A stretch of DNA of 56,760 bases from Erwinia piriflorinigrans CFBP 5888. Its GTDB lineage: Bacteria > Pseudomonadota > Gammaproteobacteria > Enterobacterales > Enterobacteriaceae. Shown here piece by piece: positions 1-8,978 of the stretch (positions within the stretch are counted from its first letter, which is position 1; the number at the start of each line of letters is the position of its first letter). A model generated the notes under the pieces. That model had not been told where the DNA came from, made no database searches, and saw only the letters and a program-made list of their open reading frames with translations. The DNA is taken from positions 1 to 56,760 of the forward strand of contig NZ_CAHS01000020.1 in the NCBI RefSeq assembly GCF_001050515.1. Direction: 5' to 3'. The position numbers were made by a program, and so were the translations under genes.

Positions 1-2673
1 GCAGGCGAAGCGCCGGACTGGGAGCGCATGGCGCAGCCGCCACGAGGCGCTTCAATTGAAGTGCGCCTCTACGCCGAAGATCCGCTGAAAAACTTCCAGC
101 CCAGCCCCGGCGTACTTACCGACGTCTGTTTTCCGCCGGATGTCCGTGTCGACAGTGGCGTTGACAGCGGCAGCGAGGTTTCCGCCTTCTACGATCCGCT
201 GATCGCCAAGCTGATTGTGCACGGCGAAGATCGCGCGGCGGCGCTGGAAAAAATGCAGACCGCCCTGAATGAAACGCGCCTGCACGGCATTGCCAGCAAC
301 CTTGACTATCTGCGCCAGGTCATCGCCAGCGAGGCATTTCGCAGCGGACAGATATGGACCCGCCTGCTGGACAGCTTTACGCCGCACGCCCCGATGGTGG
401 AGGTGCTCCAGCCAGGCACCTGGAGCAGCGTGCAGGATTATCCGGGCCGCCTCGGCTACTGGGATATCGGCGTACCGCCGTCCGGCCCAATGGACGATTA
501 CGCGTTTCGCCTCGCCAACCGTATCGTCGGTAATGCCGAAGAGGCCGCCGGGCTGGAGTTTACCTTGCAGGGGCCAACGCTGCGCTTTCACAGCGACACG
601 CTGATCGCCCTGACCGGTGCGCTCTGCCCCGCCACCCTCGACGACGATGCGGTGAGCTGGTGGCAGCCGCTGGCGGTGAAAGCCGGGCAGACGCTGACGC
701 TGGGCCGTATGCAGCAGGGCTGTCGCACTTATCTGGCGGTGCGCAACGGTTTTGACGTGGCGGAATACCTCGGCAGCCGTTCTACCTTCGCCCTCGGTCA
801 GTTTGGCGGCCATGCCGGACGGACGCTGCGCGTGGCCGATATGCTGGCGATCTCGCAGCCGTCACTTGCCGCCTGTACCACGCCAGCGCCGGTGAGCGAT
901 CCGCAGCCGCTGCCCGTGGCCGCGCAGCCGGTGTACGGCGATGAGTGGCATATTGGCGTTCTGTATGGCCCGCACGGCGCGCCGGACTTCTTTACTCATC
1001 AGTCGATCGACAACTTCTTTGCCGCCGAATGGCAGGTGCATTACAACTCTAACCGCCTCGGCGTACGGCTGGCAGGGCCGAAACCCGGCTGGGCGCGGCT
1101 GAACGGCGGTGAAGCCGGGCTGCACCCTTCTAACGTTCACGACTGCGAATATGCCATCGGCGCGGTGAACTTTACCGGCGATTTTCCGGTGATCCTGACG
1201 CGCGACGGCCCAAGTCTCGGCGGCTTTGTCTGCCCGGTGACCATCGCCAAAGCTGAGCTGTGGAAAGTCGGCCAGGTTAAACCGGGCGACCGCATTCGTT
1301 TCCATCCGATTGGCGTTGAAGAAGCCAGCGCGCTGGAGCAGGCGCAGACGTACACCATTGATACGCTGAAGCCCGGTCAGGTTCCCGCCTTTGCGGCACC
1401 TACGCTGGCAGCCGGTGCTAACGGATCGGCCAGCGTACTGGCGGCGATCAAAGCCAGCGCCAGTACGCCAACCGCCATTTACCGCCAGGCGGGGGATAAC
1501 TATATCCTGCTGGAATACGGCGACAACGTGCTGGATCTGGCCCTGCGCCTGCGCGTCCATCTGCTGATGACCGCCCTGCATAAGGCAGGCCATCCCGGCG
1601 TAGAGGAGTTGTCACCGGGGGTTCGCTCGCTGCAAATCCGCTATGACAGCCGCATTATCAGCCAGGAAAAGCTGATGGCGCTGCTGCTTGAACTGGAGAG
1701 CGACCTCGGCGACGTCAGCCGGATGCAGGTGCCGTCACGCATCGTCCATTTGCCGCTGGCGTTTGAAGACAGCGCCACCCTGGGCGCCGTCGAGCGCTAT
1801 CAGCAGACCGTCTGCGCCAGCGCCCCCTGGCTGCCGAATAACGTCGATTTTATCCAGCGCATCAACGGCCTGAGCAGCCGCGAAGCCGTCAGTCGCACCC
1901 TGTTTGACGCCAGCTATCTGATCCTCGGTCTGGGTGATGTCTATCTCGGTGCGCCCTGTGCAGTACCGATCGATCCGCGTCACCGTCTGCTGAGTTCAAA
2001 GTACAACCCGGCGCGCACCTTTACCGCCGAGGGCACGGTCGGCATCGGCGGCATGTATATGTGCATCTACGGCATGGACTCCCCCGGCGGCTACCAGCTG
2101 GTAGGCCGCACCTTGCCAATCTGGAACAAATTCCTGAAAAACGAACAGTTCACCGCCGGAGAACCCTGGCTACTGCGCTTCTTCGACCAGGTGCGTTTCT
2201 ACCCGGTCAGCGAGGCAGAACTGGAGATGCTGCGCGATGATTTCCGTGAAGGCCGCGCCAGTATTCGCATCGAACAGTCGACGTTTGATTTCGCCGAACA
2301 TACGCAATTCCTGCACGATAACGCGCCATCCATCGCTGAATTCCGCCAGAAGCAGGCCAGCGCTTTTGAAGCCGAAGTGGCACTGTGGGCGCAGGAGGAG
2401 GAGGATGCTGCGCCACTCACCGCCACAGAGACGCTGCCGGCCCCGCTGGAGGAGGAAGGCGGCTGCCTGGTCAGTGCCGATCTCAACGGCAATATCTGGA
2501 AAGTGCTGGTGCAGCCGGGCGATGAGGTGGCAGCAGGTCAGCCGCTGATTATTGTCGAGGCGATGAAAATGGAGCTGGCGATCCACGCCCCGCAGGCCGG
2601 GCGCGTCAAACGGGTCGTCTGCCAGCCCGGACGCCCGGTTACGCCCGGCGATACGCTGCTGTGGCTGGAATAA
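1..2673 (+). CDS. uca: Urea carboxylase, 3' part (5' end outside window)
   Basis: Biotin- and ATP-dependent carboxylation of urea to allophanate in the cytoplasm. The reading frame is open from base 1, so the N-terminal biotin carboxylase part is cut off by the window edge. Numbering from the Met at base 28: the end of the biotin carboxylase domain (IEVRLYAEDP, residues 10-19), a KipA/AHS2-type carboxyltransferase part from about 124 (QDYPGRLGYWDIGVPPSGPM), a KipI/AHS1 part from about 485 to 700, and a biotinyl domain at the C-terminus with EAMKME. The biotin-accepting lysine is 847 (codon 2566-2568). This domain order is that of urea carboxylase rather than of acyl-CoA carboxylases. The stop is followed 10 bases later by the GntR gene, and the urea importer genes follow. 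Urease is absent from the window, which fits a urea amidolyase pathway; allophanate hydrolase is presumably upstream of the window. Confidence 0.93.
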   Translation, partial: AGEAPDWERMAQPPRGASIEVRLYAEDPLKNFQPSPGVLTDVCFPPDVRVDSGVDSGSEVSAFYDPLIAKLIVHGEDRAAALEKMQTALNETRLHGIASNLDYLRQVIASEAFRSGQIWTRLLDSFTPHAPMVEVLQPGTWSSVQDYPGRLGYWDIGVPPSGPMDDYAFRLANRIVGNAEEAAGLEFTLQGPTLRFHSDTLIALTGALCPATLDDDAVSWWQPLAVKAGQTLTLGRMQQGCRTYLAVRNGFDVAEYLGSRSTFALGQFGGHAGRTLRVADMLAISQPSLAACTTPAPVSDPQPLPVAAQPVYGDEWHIGVLYGPHGAPDFFTHQSIDNFFAAEWQVHYNSNRLGVRLAGPKPGWARLNGGEAGLHPSNVHDCEYAIGAVNFTGDFPVILTRDGPSLGGFVCPVTIAKAELWKVGQVKPGDRIRFHPIGVEEASALEQAQTYTIDTLKPGQVPAFAAPTLAAGANGSASVLAAIKASASTPTAIYRQAGDNYILLEYGDNVLDLALRLRVHLLMTALHKAGHPGVEELSPGVRSLQIRYDSRIISQEKLMALLLELESDLGDVSRMQVPSRIVHLPLAFEDSATLGAVERYQQTVCASAPWLPNNVDFIQRINGLSSREAVSRTLFDASYLILGLGDVYLGAPCAVPIDPRHRLLSSKYNPARTFTAEGTVGIGGMYMCIYGMDSPGGYQLVGRTLPIWNKFLKNEQFTAGEPWLLRFFDQVRFYPVSEAELEMLRDDFREGRASIRIEQSTFDFAEHTQFLHDNAPSIAEFRQKQASAFEAEVALWAQEEEDAAPLTATETLPAPLEEEGGCLVSADLNGNIWKVLVQPGDEVAAGQPLIIVEAMKMELAIHAPQAGRVKRVVCQPGRPVTPGDTLLWLE

Positions 2674-2683
2674 GGGGATGTCT

Positions 2684-3394
2684 ATGAGCACATCACCGCA
2701 GCCCGGCAATAAAGTTCGCCCGGAGGCGCTGGCCGACCGGGTTTACCTGGCGCTGAAAAACGACATTTTCGATTTCCGTCTGCTGCCGGGGGATCGCTTC
2801 AGCGAAAGCGAGATCGCCACCCGCATGGCGGTCAGCCGCACGCCGGTGCGCCAGGCGCTGTTCCGGCTACAGCGTGAAGGCTTTGTCGATGTCGGGTTCC
2901 GCAGCGGCTGGCAGGTGCGGCAGTTTGATTTTGCCTGGTTCGAGGAGCTGTACGATCTGCGCATCGTGCTGGAGTGCGAAGCGGTAAAACGCCTGTGCCT
3001 GATGCCCCCCGCGCTCAGTGCGGAACTGCTGGAGCCGCTAAGCGCTTTCTGGATAAATCAACCGCGCCTGGAGGATGGCATCACCGTGGCGCAGCACGAC
3101 GAAGCCTTTCATATCGCGCTGGTCACCACGGCGGGCAATGGTGAAATAGCGCGTATCCACCGCGAACTGACGGAGAAAATACGCATTATCCGCCGCCTTG
3201 ATTTCACCGATGAGGCGCGGATTGACGCCACTTATCACGAACACGCGCGCATCTTACGCGCGGTACTGAACCAGCAGCATGAGGAAGCGCAGCGCATCCT
3301 CACTGACCATATTGCCATCAGCAAGGCCGAGGTGAGGAAAATCACCCTTCACCGCTTGCAGCAGGCAAGGCTACACACCGTTTCGTCCACATAA
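2684..3394 (+). CDS. GntR-family (FCD) transcriptional regulator of the urea operon
   Basis: Predicted DNA-binding regulator. The N-terminal winged helix has the GntR pattern: ALADRVYLALKNDIF, then FSESEIATRMAVSRTPVRQAL. An all-helical FCD ligand/metal-binding domain follows, with HDEAFHIALVTTAGN and a late His (YHEHARIL). An ATG at 2678 is also possible, but AAGGGG (2672-2677) touches it directly and lies six bases from the ATG at 2684, so 2684 is preferred (236 residues). It sits between urea carboxylase and urtA on the same strand with gaps of 10 and 16 bases, so it is probably co-transcribed and controls the urea genes. That role is inferred from position only. Confidence 0.88.
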   Translation: MSTSPQPGNKVRPEALADRVYLALKNDIFDFRLLPGDRFSESEIATRMAVSRTPVRQALFRLQREGFVDVGFRSGWQVRQFDFAWFEELYDLRIVLECEAVKRLCLMPPALSAELLEPLSAFWINQPRLEDGITVAQHDEAFHIALVTTAGNGEIARIHRELTEKIRIIRRLDFTDEARIDATYHEHARILRAVLNQQHEEAQRILTDHIAISKAEVRKITLHRLQQARLHTVSST

Positions 3395-3410
3395 TTTCAG
3401 GGGAATACCG

Positions 3411-4679
3411 ATGAAAAGACGTTCACTGCTCAAGGCCTTTGCACTCTCAACCACCGTCGCCGCCATGGGACTGGCGTGGAGCGCGCAGGCTGCTGACACC
3501 ATCAAAGTAGGCATTATGCATTCGCTGTCAGGTACGATGGCCATCTCCGAAACGCCGCTCAAGGAGGTGGCGCTGATGACCATCGACGAGATCAACGCGC
3601 AGGGCGGCGTGCTGGGCAAAAAACTGGAGCCGGTGGTGGTCGATCCCGCCTCCAACTGGCCGCTGTTCGCCGAAAAGGCGCGCCAGCTGCTGACCCAGGA
3701 CAAAGCGGCGGTGGTGTTTGGCTGCTGGACGTCGGTATCACGCAAATCGGTGCTGCCGGTGTTTGAGGAAATGAACGGCCTGCTGTTCTACCCGGTGCAG
3801 TATGAAGGCGAAGAGATGTCGCCCAACGTGTTTTACACCGGAGCCGCGCCAAACCAGCAGGCGATCCCGGCGGTGGAATACCTGATGAGCGACGACGGCG
3901 GCAGCGCCAAACGCTTCTTCCTGCTGGGAACCGATTATGTGTACCCGCGCACCACCAACAAAATTCTGCGCGCCTTCCTGCACAGTAAAGGCGTGAAGGA
4001 CAACGATATTGCCGAGGTCTATACGCCGTTTGGCTACAGCGATTACCAGACCATCGTCGCCAACATCAAAAAATTCTCTGCCACGGGCAAAACGGCGGTG
4101 ATCTCCACCATCAACGGCGATTCCAACGTCCCCTTCTATAAAGAGCTGGCTAACCAAGGGATCAGGGCCACCGAAGTGCCGGTGGTGGCTTTCTCGGTGG
4201 GTGAAGAGGAGCTGCGCGGCATTGATACTAAACCGCTGGTCGGCAACCTGGCCGCCTGGAACTACTTTGAGTCGCTGGATAACCCGACCAATGCCAAATT
4301 TGTTGCTGCCTACAAAGCCTGGGCCAAAGCGCACAGGCTGCCGAACGCCGATAACGTAGTGACCAATGACCCGATGGAAGCCACTTACGTCGGCATCCAT
4401 ATGTGGGCGCAGGCGGTGGCAAAAGCAGGGACAACCGATGTGGATAAAGTGCGTGCGGCAATGGCCGGACAGACGTTTACCGCCCCGGACGGCTTCACGC
4501 TGACGATGGATAACAGCAACCATCATCTGCATAAACCGGTGATGATCGGCGAAATCGCCGATAACGGCCAGTTCAACGTGGTGTGGCAGAGTGATAAGCC
4601 GGTACGCGCCCAGCCGTGGAGCCCGTTTATTGCCGGTAACGACAAAAAGCCTGACCACCCGGTAAAAAGCAGCGATTAA
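3411..4679 (+). CDS. urtA: Urea ABC transporter, periplasmic urea-binding protein
   Basis: Periplasmic receptor of a high-affinity urea importer (type I, Leu/Ile/Val-binding-protein fold). The 422-residue length is usual for UrtA. The N-terminus MKRRSLLKAF followed by a hydrophobic stretch and AQAAD is a signal peptide; KRRSLLK resembles a twin-arginine signal, so Tat export is possible. The mature part starts TIKVGIMHSLSGTMAISET and contains FVFGCWTSVSRKSVLPVFE-like sequence and PVQYEGEE, as expected for UrtA. It has the RBS AGGGG just upstream and is first of the urtABCDE set. A stem-loop follows it, which may keep the receptor at a higher level than the membrane parts. Confidence 0.95.
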   Translation: MKRRSLLKAFALSTTVAAMGLAWSAQAADTIKVGIMHSLSGTMAISETPLKEVALMTIDEINAQGGVLGKKLEPVVVDPASNWPLFAEKARQLLTQDKAAVVFGCWTSVSRKSVLPVFEEMNGLLFYPVQYEGEEMSPNVFYTGAAPNQQAIPAVEYLMSDDGGSAKRFFLLGTDYVYPRTTNKILRAFLHSKGVKDNDIAEVYTPFGYSDYQTIVANIKKFSATGKTAVISTINGDSNVPFYKELANQGIRATEVPVVAFSVGEEELRGIDTKPLVGNLAAWNYFESLDNPTNAKFVAAYKAWAKAHRLPNADNVVTNDPMEATYVGIHMWAQAVAKAGTTDVDKVRAAMAGQTFTAPDGFTLTMDNSNHHLHKPVMIGEIADNGQFNVVWQSDKPVRAQPWSPFIAGNDKKPDHPVKSSD

Positions 4680-4691
4680 TTTCATTAGCCC

Positions 4692-4712
4692 GGGGCGGGT
4701 AATACCGGCCCC
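4692..4712 (+). other. Stem-loop in the urtA-urtB gap
   Basis: The 9-base arms 4692-4700 (GGGGCGGGT) and 4704-4712 (ACCGGCCCC) pair with one mismatch around a 3-base loop. No run of T follows, so it is not a classical terminator. It may stabilise the 3' end of urtA mRNA or reduce read-through into urtB. Confidence 0.5.
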
Positions 4713-4735
4713 TTCTCCCAGTGCGGAGCCCTGAT

Positions 4736-6295
4736 ATGACGCGATTTCTGTTATTCCTGCTGCTGTGCCTGCCGTGGCTTGCCCAGGCCGGGCCGGCGGC
4801 AGATTTTGCTGCGGCCAGCCGCAGCGCTCAGCTACAGCTCCTGCAACAGTGGGCCGCCGCGCCGCATGCCGCACGCCTGCCGCTGCTGCTGGCGCTGCAT
4901 CAGGAAAACCTGGTGCTGGACGAGAACAAACGCCCCTTTACGCAAATTAATGGCGTCCTGACGCCGCTGGAAGGCAGCGCCACGGCGGTCAATCCGGTTA
5001 AAAAGCTGTTTATTAACAACCGCCTGCGCGTGGCGATAGCCACTACCCTCGCCGCGCACCAGCTGGCAGATCCACTGGCATCCATCCGCCTCAATGCCGC
5101 ACGCACCCTACAGAGCGATGCCCACCCCGAGTGGCTGGCGCTGCTGCAACAACATCTGACCGGCGAACAGGACCCGGCGGTACGCGCGGTGCTGGCACAG
5201 GCCGTTGCCGCGCTGCAACTCGGTGATAGCCATCCGGAGGTGCGCCTTGCTGCGGTCAGGCTGCTGGGGGAGACCAGCGATGCGCAAAGCCAGGCCAGCC
5301 TTGAACAGCTGCTACAGCCGGAGCATGAGGCGGATGCCGACGTACGCGCCGCTGCCGCCCATAGTCTGCAAAAAATCCACCATCGCCTGCTGGCCGGAGA
5401 CCTGCTTGGCCAGGCGTTTAGCGGTTTATCCCTCGGATCGGTGCTGCTGCTGGCGGCCCTGGGGCTGGCGATCACCTACGGCCTGCTTGGCGTGATCAAT
5501 ATGGCGCACGGTGAAATGCTGATGATCGGTGCCTATGCCACCTGGATGGTGCAGCACCTGTTCCAGCGCTTTGCGCCGGAATGGCTGGCATTCTATCCCC
5601 TGCTGGCGCTACCAGCGGCGTTCTTTCTCACCGCCGCCATCGGCATGGCGCTGGAGCGCACCATTATTCGCCATCTGTACGGCCGTCCGCTGGAAACCCT
5701 GCTCGCCACCTGGGGCATCAGCCTGATGCTTGTCCAGCTGGTGCGCATGCTGTTTGGCGCACAGAACCTGGAAGTGGCCAACCCGGCGTGGCTCTCCGGC
5801 GGCTGGCAGGTGCTGCCAAACCTGGTGCTGCCGTATAACCGCCTGGCGGTGATGCTGTTTGTGGTCGGCGTGCTGGTGCTCACCTGGCTGCTGCTGAATA
5901 AAACCCGTCTCGGCCTGAACGTGCGCGCGGTAACGCAAAACCGGGCGATGGCCGACTGCTGCGGCGTGGCAACCGGGCGTGTTGATATGCTGGCATTTGG
6001 CCTCGGCTCCGGCATTGCCGGGCTGGGCGGCGTGGCGCTGTCGCAGCTGGGTAACGTCGGGCCGGAGCTGGGCCAGGGCTATATTATTGATTCCTTCCTG
6101 GTGGTCGTCACCGGCGGCGTCGGCCAGCTGGCAGGCACCGTATTTGCCGCACTTGGCCTCGGTATCCTGAATAAGTTGCTGGAGCCACAAATCGGCGCGG
6201 TGCTGGGTAAGATCCTGATTCTGGTGGCGATCGTGTTGTTTATCCAAAAACGGCCGCAGGGGCTGTTCGCGCTGAAAGGGAGGGTAATTGATTGA
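4736..6295 (+). CDS. urtB: Urea ABC transporter permease UrtB
   Basis: Inner-membrane permease of the LivH type. An upstream GTG (4721) is in frame, but GGAG (4724-4727) lies 8 bases from the ATG at 4736, giving 519 residues starting MTRFLLFLLLCLPWLAQAG, a signal peptide. Roughly residues 20-215 form an alanine/leucine-rich helical extension with HEAT-like repeats (SIRLNAARTL, HPEVRLAAVRLLGE), which is typical of UrtB and absent from ordinary LivH. From about 225 come the membrane segments with GLAITYGLLGVINMAHGEM and, late, GGVGQLAGTVFAALGLG. It overlaps urtC by 4 bases. Confidence 0.94.
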   Translation: MTRFLLFLLLCLPWLAQAGPAADFAAASRSAQLQLLQQWAAAPHAARLPLLLALHQENLVLDENKRPFTQINGVLTPLEGSATAVNPVKKLFINNRLRVAIATTLAAHQLADPLASIRLNAARTLQSDAHPEWLALLQQHLTGEQDPAVRAVLAQAVAALQLGDSHPEVRLAAVRLLGETSDAQSQASLEQLLQPEHEADADVRAAAAHSLQKIHHRLLAGDLLGQAFSGLSLGSVLLLAALGLAITYGLLGVINMAHGEMLMIGAYATWMVQHLFQRFAPEWLAFYPLLALPAAFFLTAAIGMALERTIIRHLYGRPLETLLATWGISLMLVQLVRMLFGAQNLEVANPAWLSGGWQVLPNLVLPYNRLAVMLFVVGVLVLTWLLLNKTRLGLNVRAVTQNRAMADCCGVATGRVDMLAFGLGSGIAGLGGVALSQLGNVGPELGQGYIIDSFLVVVTGGVGQLAGTVFAALGLGILNKLLEPQIGAVLGKILILVAIVLFIQKRPQGLFALKGRVID

Positions 6296-7371
6296 TAACA
6301 CAACCATTAACGCTGCGCGCCGCGCGGCAAGCGCCGCGCCTTACCGTCGTGCTGGGCACGGTGCTGCTGCTGGCCCTGCTGCTGCTGCCCTTGCTGGCAT
6401 TGCTGCCGCAGGAGAACCCGCTGGCGATCTCCACCTGGACGCTGACGCTGGTCGGCAAGATCCTGTGCTATGCGATTGTCGCCGTGGCGCTCGACCTGGT
6501 GTGGGGCTATGCCGGGCTGCTGTCGCTCGGTCACGGGCTGTTCTTCGCCCTCGGCGGCTATGCGATGGGCATGTATCTGATGCGCCAGGCCGCCGGTGAC
6601 GGACTGCCCGCCTTTATGTCGTTCCTGTCGTGGAATGAACTGCCGTGGTTCTGGGCAGGCACCCAGCATTTCGCCTGGGCGCTGTGCCTGATCGTACTGG
6701 TTCCCGGCGTGCTGGCGCTGCTGTTTGGCTGGTTCGCCTTCCGCTCGAAAATTAAAGGCGTCTACTTCTCAATTATTACCCAGGCATTGACCTATGCGGG
6801 CATGCTGCTGTTCTTCCGCAATGAAACCGGCTTCGGCGGCAACAACGGCTTTACCGGTTTTACCACGCTGCTTGGCTTCCCGGTCAGCGCCACCGGGACA
6901 CGTATCGCGCTGTTTATCGCCACCGTTTTGCTGCTTATAACCAGCCTCGGGGTAGGATTTGCCCTGGCGCGCAGCAAGTTTGGCCGCGTGCTGACGGCGG
7001 TGCGCGATGCGGAAAACCGCCTGATGTTCTGCGGCTACGATCCGAAAGGTTTTAAGCTGTTTGTCTGGACGCTGTCTGCCGTGCTCTGTGGACTGGCCGG
7101 GGCGCTGTATGTGCCGCAGGTCGGCATTATCAACCCGGGTGAAATGTCGCCAACCAACTCGATTGAGGCCGCCATCTGGGTGGCGCTCGGCGGGCGCGGT
7201 ACGCTGATTGGGCCTCTGCTGGGCGCGGGCATCGTCAACGGCGCAAAAAGCTGGTTTACCGTTGCCTTCCCCGAGTACTGGCTGTTTTTCCTCGGACTGA
7301 TGTTTATTCTTGTGACGCTGTGGCTACCGCATGGCGTGATTGGCCTGCTGCGCCGGAGGAAGCATGACTGA
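6292..7371 (+). CDS. urtC: Urea ABC transporter permease UrtC
   Basis: Second permease of the urea importer (LivM type), 359 residues, with about eight to ten hydrophobic segments and the family stretch VWGYAGLLSLGHGLFFALGGY. The start is a TTG at 6292-6294 overlapping the urtB stop (TGA 6293-6295). It is supported by GGGAGGG ending at 6284, seven bases upstream. No ATG lies near this point in the same frame, so TTG use with translational coupling to urtB is the simplest reading. It overlaps urtD by 8 bases. Confidence 0.93.
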   Translation: MITQPLTLRAARQAPRLTVVLGTVLLLALLLLPLLALLPQENPLAISTWTLTLVGKILCYAIVAVALDLVWGYAGLLSLGHGLFFALGGYAMGMYLMRQAAGDGLPAFMSFLSWNELPWFWAGTQHFAWALCLIVLVPGVLALLFGWFAFRSKIKGVYFSIITQALTYAGMLLFFRNETGFGGNNGFTGFTTLLGFPVSATGTRIALFIATVLLLITSLGVGFALARSKFGRVLTAVRDAENRLMFCGYDPKGFKLFVWTLSAVLCGLAGALYVPQVGIINPGEMSPTNSIEAAIWVALGGRGTLIGPLLGAGIVNGAKSWFTVAFPEYWLFFLGLMFILVTLWLPHGVIGLLRRRKHD

Positions 7372-8155
7372 ACAGCCGTTTACCCAACCTCTTCCGGCGG
7401 ATCGCCATCGTCAACACAGCGATCCGGTGTTACAGCTGGAAAAGATTAACGTCACCTTTGACGGTTTCAGAGCGCTGACCGATTTGTCATTACAGATTGG
7501 CGTGGGCGAACTGCGCTGCGTGATCGGCCCCAACGGCGCGGGAAAAACCACGCTGATGGATGTGATAACCGGAAAAACCCGCCCCGACAGCGGTCGGGTT
7601 ATTTACGATCAAACCACCGATCTCACCACGCTCTCCACCGTTGAGATCGCCCGCATCGGTATCGGGCGCAAATTCCAGAAGCCGACGGTGTTCGAGGCAC
7701 TCACGGTGTTTGAAAATCTGGAGATTGCGCTGAAAAGCGATAAATCTGTCTGGGCCTGCCTGCGCGCCAGATTAAACGGGATACAGCGTGACCGCATTGA
7801 CGAAGTGCTGCAACTGCTGCGCCTCGGCGAACTGCGCCAGCGCCCGGCTGGTCTGTTGTCACACGGCCAGAAGCAGTTTCTCGAAATCGGCATGCTATTG
7901 GTGCAGGAGCCGCATCTGCTGCTGCTGGATGAACCGGCAGCAGGCATGACCGACGCGGAAACCGCCTGGAGCGCCGAGCTGTTCCGCCAGCTTGCCGGTA
8001 AGCATTCACTGATGGTGGTAGAGCACGATATGGGGTTTGTCGAAACCATCGCCGATCATGTCACGGTGCTGCATCAGGGCCAGGTGCTGGCGCAGGGATC
8101 GCTGCGTGAAGTGCAGGAAAATGAGCAGGTTATAGAAGTTTATTTGGGGCGCTAA
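7364..8155 (+). CDS. urtD: Urea ABC transporter ATP-binding protein UrtD
   Basis: LivG-type ATPase of the importer, 263 residues. Walker A is GPNGAGKTT, the signature region is LLSHGQKQFLEI (a degenerate LSGGQ, usual for UrtD), and Walker B is LLLLDEPAAGMT, followed by the His-loop VVEHDMGFV. The ATG at 7364 with CGGAGGA just upstream is chosen over a longer in-frame start inside urtC. The gene starts before the urtC stop (7369-7371) and ends one base before urtE, so all three are translated from one mRNA. Confidence 0.94.
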   Translation: MTEQPFTQPLPADRHRQHSDPVLQLEKINVTFDGFRALTDLSLQIGVGELRCVIGPNGAGKTTLMDVITGKTRPDSGRVIYDQTTDLTTLSTVEIARIGIGRKFQKPTVFEALTVFENLEIALKSDKSVWACLRARLNGIQRDRIDEVLQLLRLGELRQRPAGLLSHGQKQFLEIGMLLVQEPHLLLLDEPAAGMTDAETAWSAELFRQLAGKHSLMVVEHDMGFVETIADHVTVLHQGQVLAQGSLREVQENEQVIEVYLGR

Positions 8156-8156
8156 C

Positions 8157-8855
8157 ATGTTACAGGTTACTGAACTGCATCAATATTACGGCGGCAGTCA
8201 TATTCTGCGCGGCCTATCGTTTGAGGCCAAATTGGGCGAGATAACCTGTCTATTGGGGCGTAACGGCGTGGGGAAAACCACCCTGCTGAAGTGCCTGATG
8301 GGGCTGGTGGCGGCAAGATCCGGTAGCCTGAACTGGCAGGAAACATCGATAAATCATCTCAAGCCGCACCAGCGAGTGCAGGCGGGTATCGCCTATGTTC
8401 CGCAGGGGCGCGAGATATTTCCGCGTCTGACGGTAGAGGAAAACCTGCTGATGGGGCTGGCGCGTTTCTCCGGCAGCGCGGCTAAGCAGGTGCCGCAGGA
8501 GATCTGGCAGCTGTTTCCCGTGCTGCAAGAGATGAAGCAGCGGCGCGGCGGCGACCTGTCCGGCGGCCAGCAGCAGCAGCTGGCGATCGGTCGGGCGCTG
8601 GCCTCTCGGCCGCAGCTGCTGATCCTCGATGAACCGACCGAAGGGATCCAGCCCTCGGTGATCAAAGAGATCGGCGCGGTGATCCGCCAGCTGGCCAACC
8701 GGGGCGATATGGCAATCCTGCTGGTGGAACAATTTTACGACTTTGCCGCCGGGCTGGCCGATCATTACCTGGTGATGTCACGCGGTGAAATTGTCCAGCG
8801 CGGTTCAGGCAGGGATATGGCGAAGGACGACGTCCGTAGTCTGGTGGCCATTTAA
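8157..8855 (+). CDS. urtE: Urea ABC transporter ATP-binding protein UrtE
   Basis: LivF-type ATPase, second nucleotide-binding subunit of the urea importer, 232 residues. It shows Walker A GRNGVGKTTLLK, signature LSGGQQQQLAIGRAL, Walker B LLILDEPTEGIQPS and the H-loop replaced by LLVEQFYDFA, the usual UrtE/LivF form. It begins one base after the urtD stop and is the last gene of the operon; a separated inverted repeat follows. Confidence 0.94.
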   Translation: MLQVTELHQYYGGSHILRGLSFEAKLGEITCLLGRNGVGKTTLLKCLMGLVAARSGSLNWQETSINHLKPHQRVQAGIAYVPQGREIFPRLTVEENLLMGLARFSGSAAKQVPQEIWQLFPVLQEMKQRRGGDLSGGQQQQLAIGRALASRPQLLILDEPTEGIQPSVIKEIGAVIRQLANRGDMAILLVEQFYDFAAGLADHYLVMSRGEIVQRGSGRDMAKDDVRSLVAI

Positions 8856-8856
8856 A

Positions 8857-8961
8857 CGCGGATGAGCGGATAGCCCCAGAGTTTACGGCGCAATCTTGTT
8901 AAAGGTAAACTGCAAAATGCCTGGTACTCACCCGGTCAGCTTTACCTTCTACTCATCCGCG
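8857..8961. repeat. Long-spaced inverted repeat between urtE and deoR
   Basis: The 10-base sequence CGCGGATGAG (8857-8866) is repeated as an exact reverse complement CTCATCCGCG at 8952-8961, just before the deoR ribosome-binding site. Inside it, AAGGTAAA (8902-8909) and TTTACCTT (8941-8948) are also inverted. The structure could serve as the operon end for urt and as an mRNA or operator element for deoR. Its function is not known. Confidence 0.4.
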
Positions 8962-8978
8962 ATAAGGGAAGAAATATC

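Noticed and set aside
3738..4874. 378-residue open frame on the - strand opposite urtA
   Set aside because: Antisense shadow of urtA with no recognisable domain; the + strand operon is unbroken.
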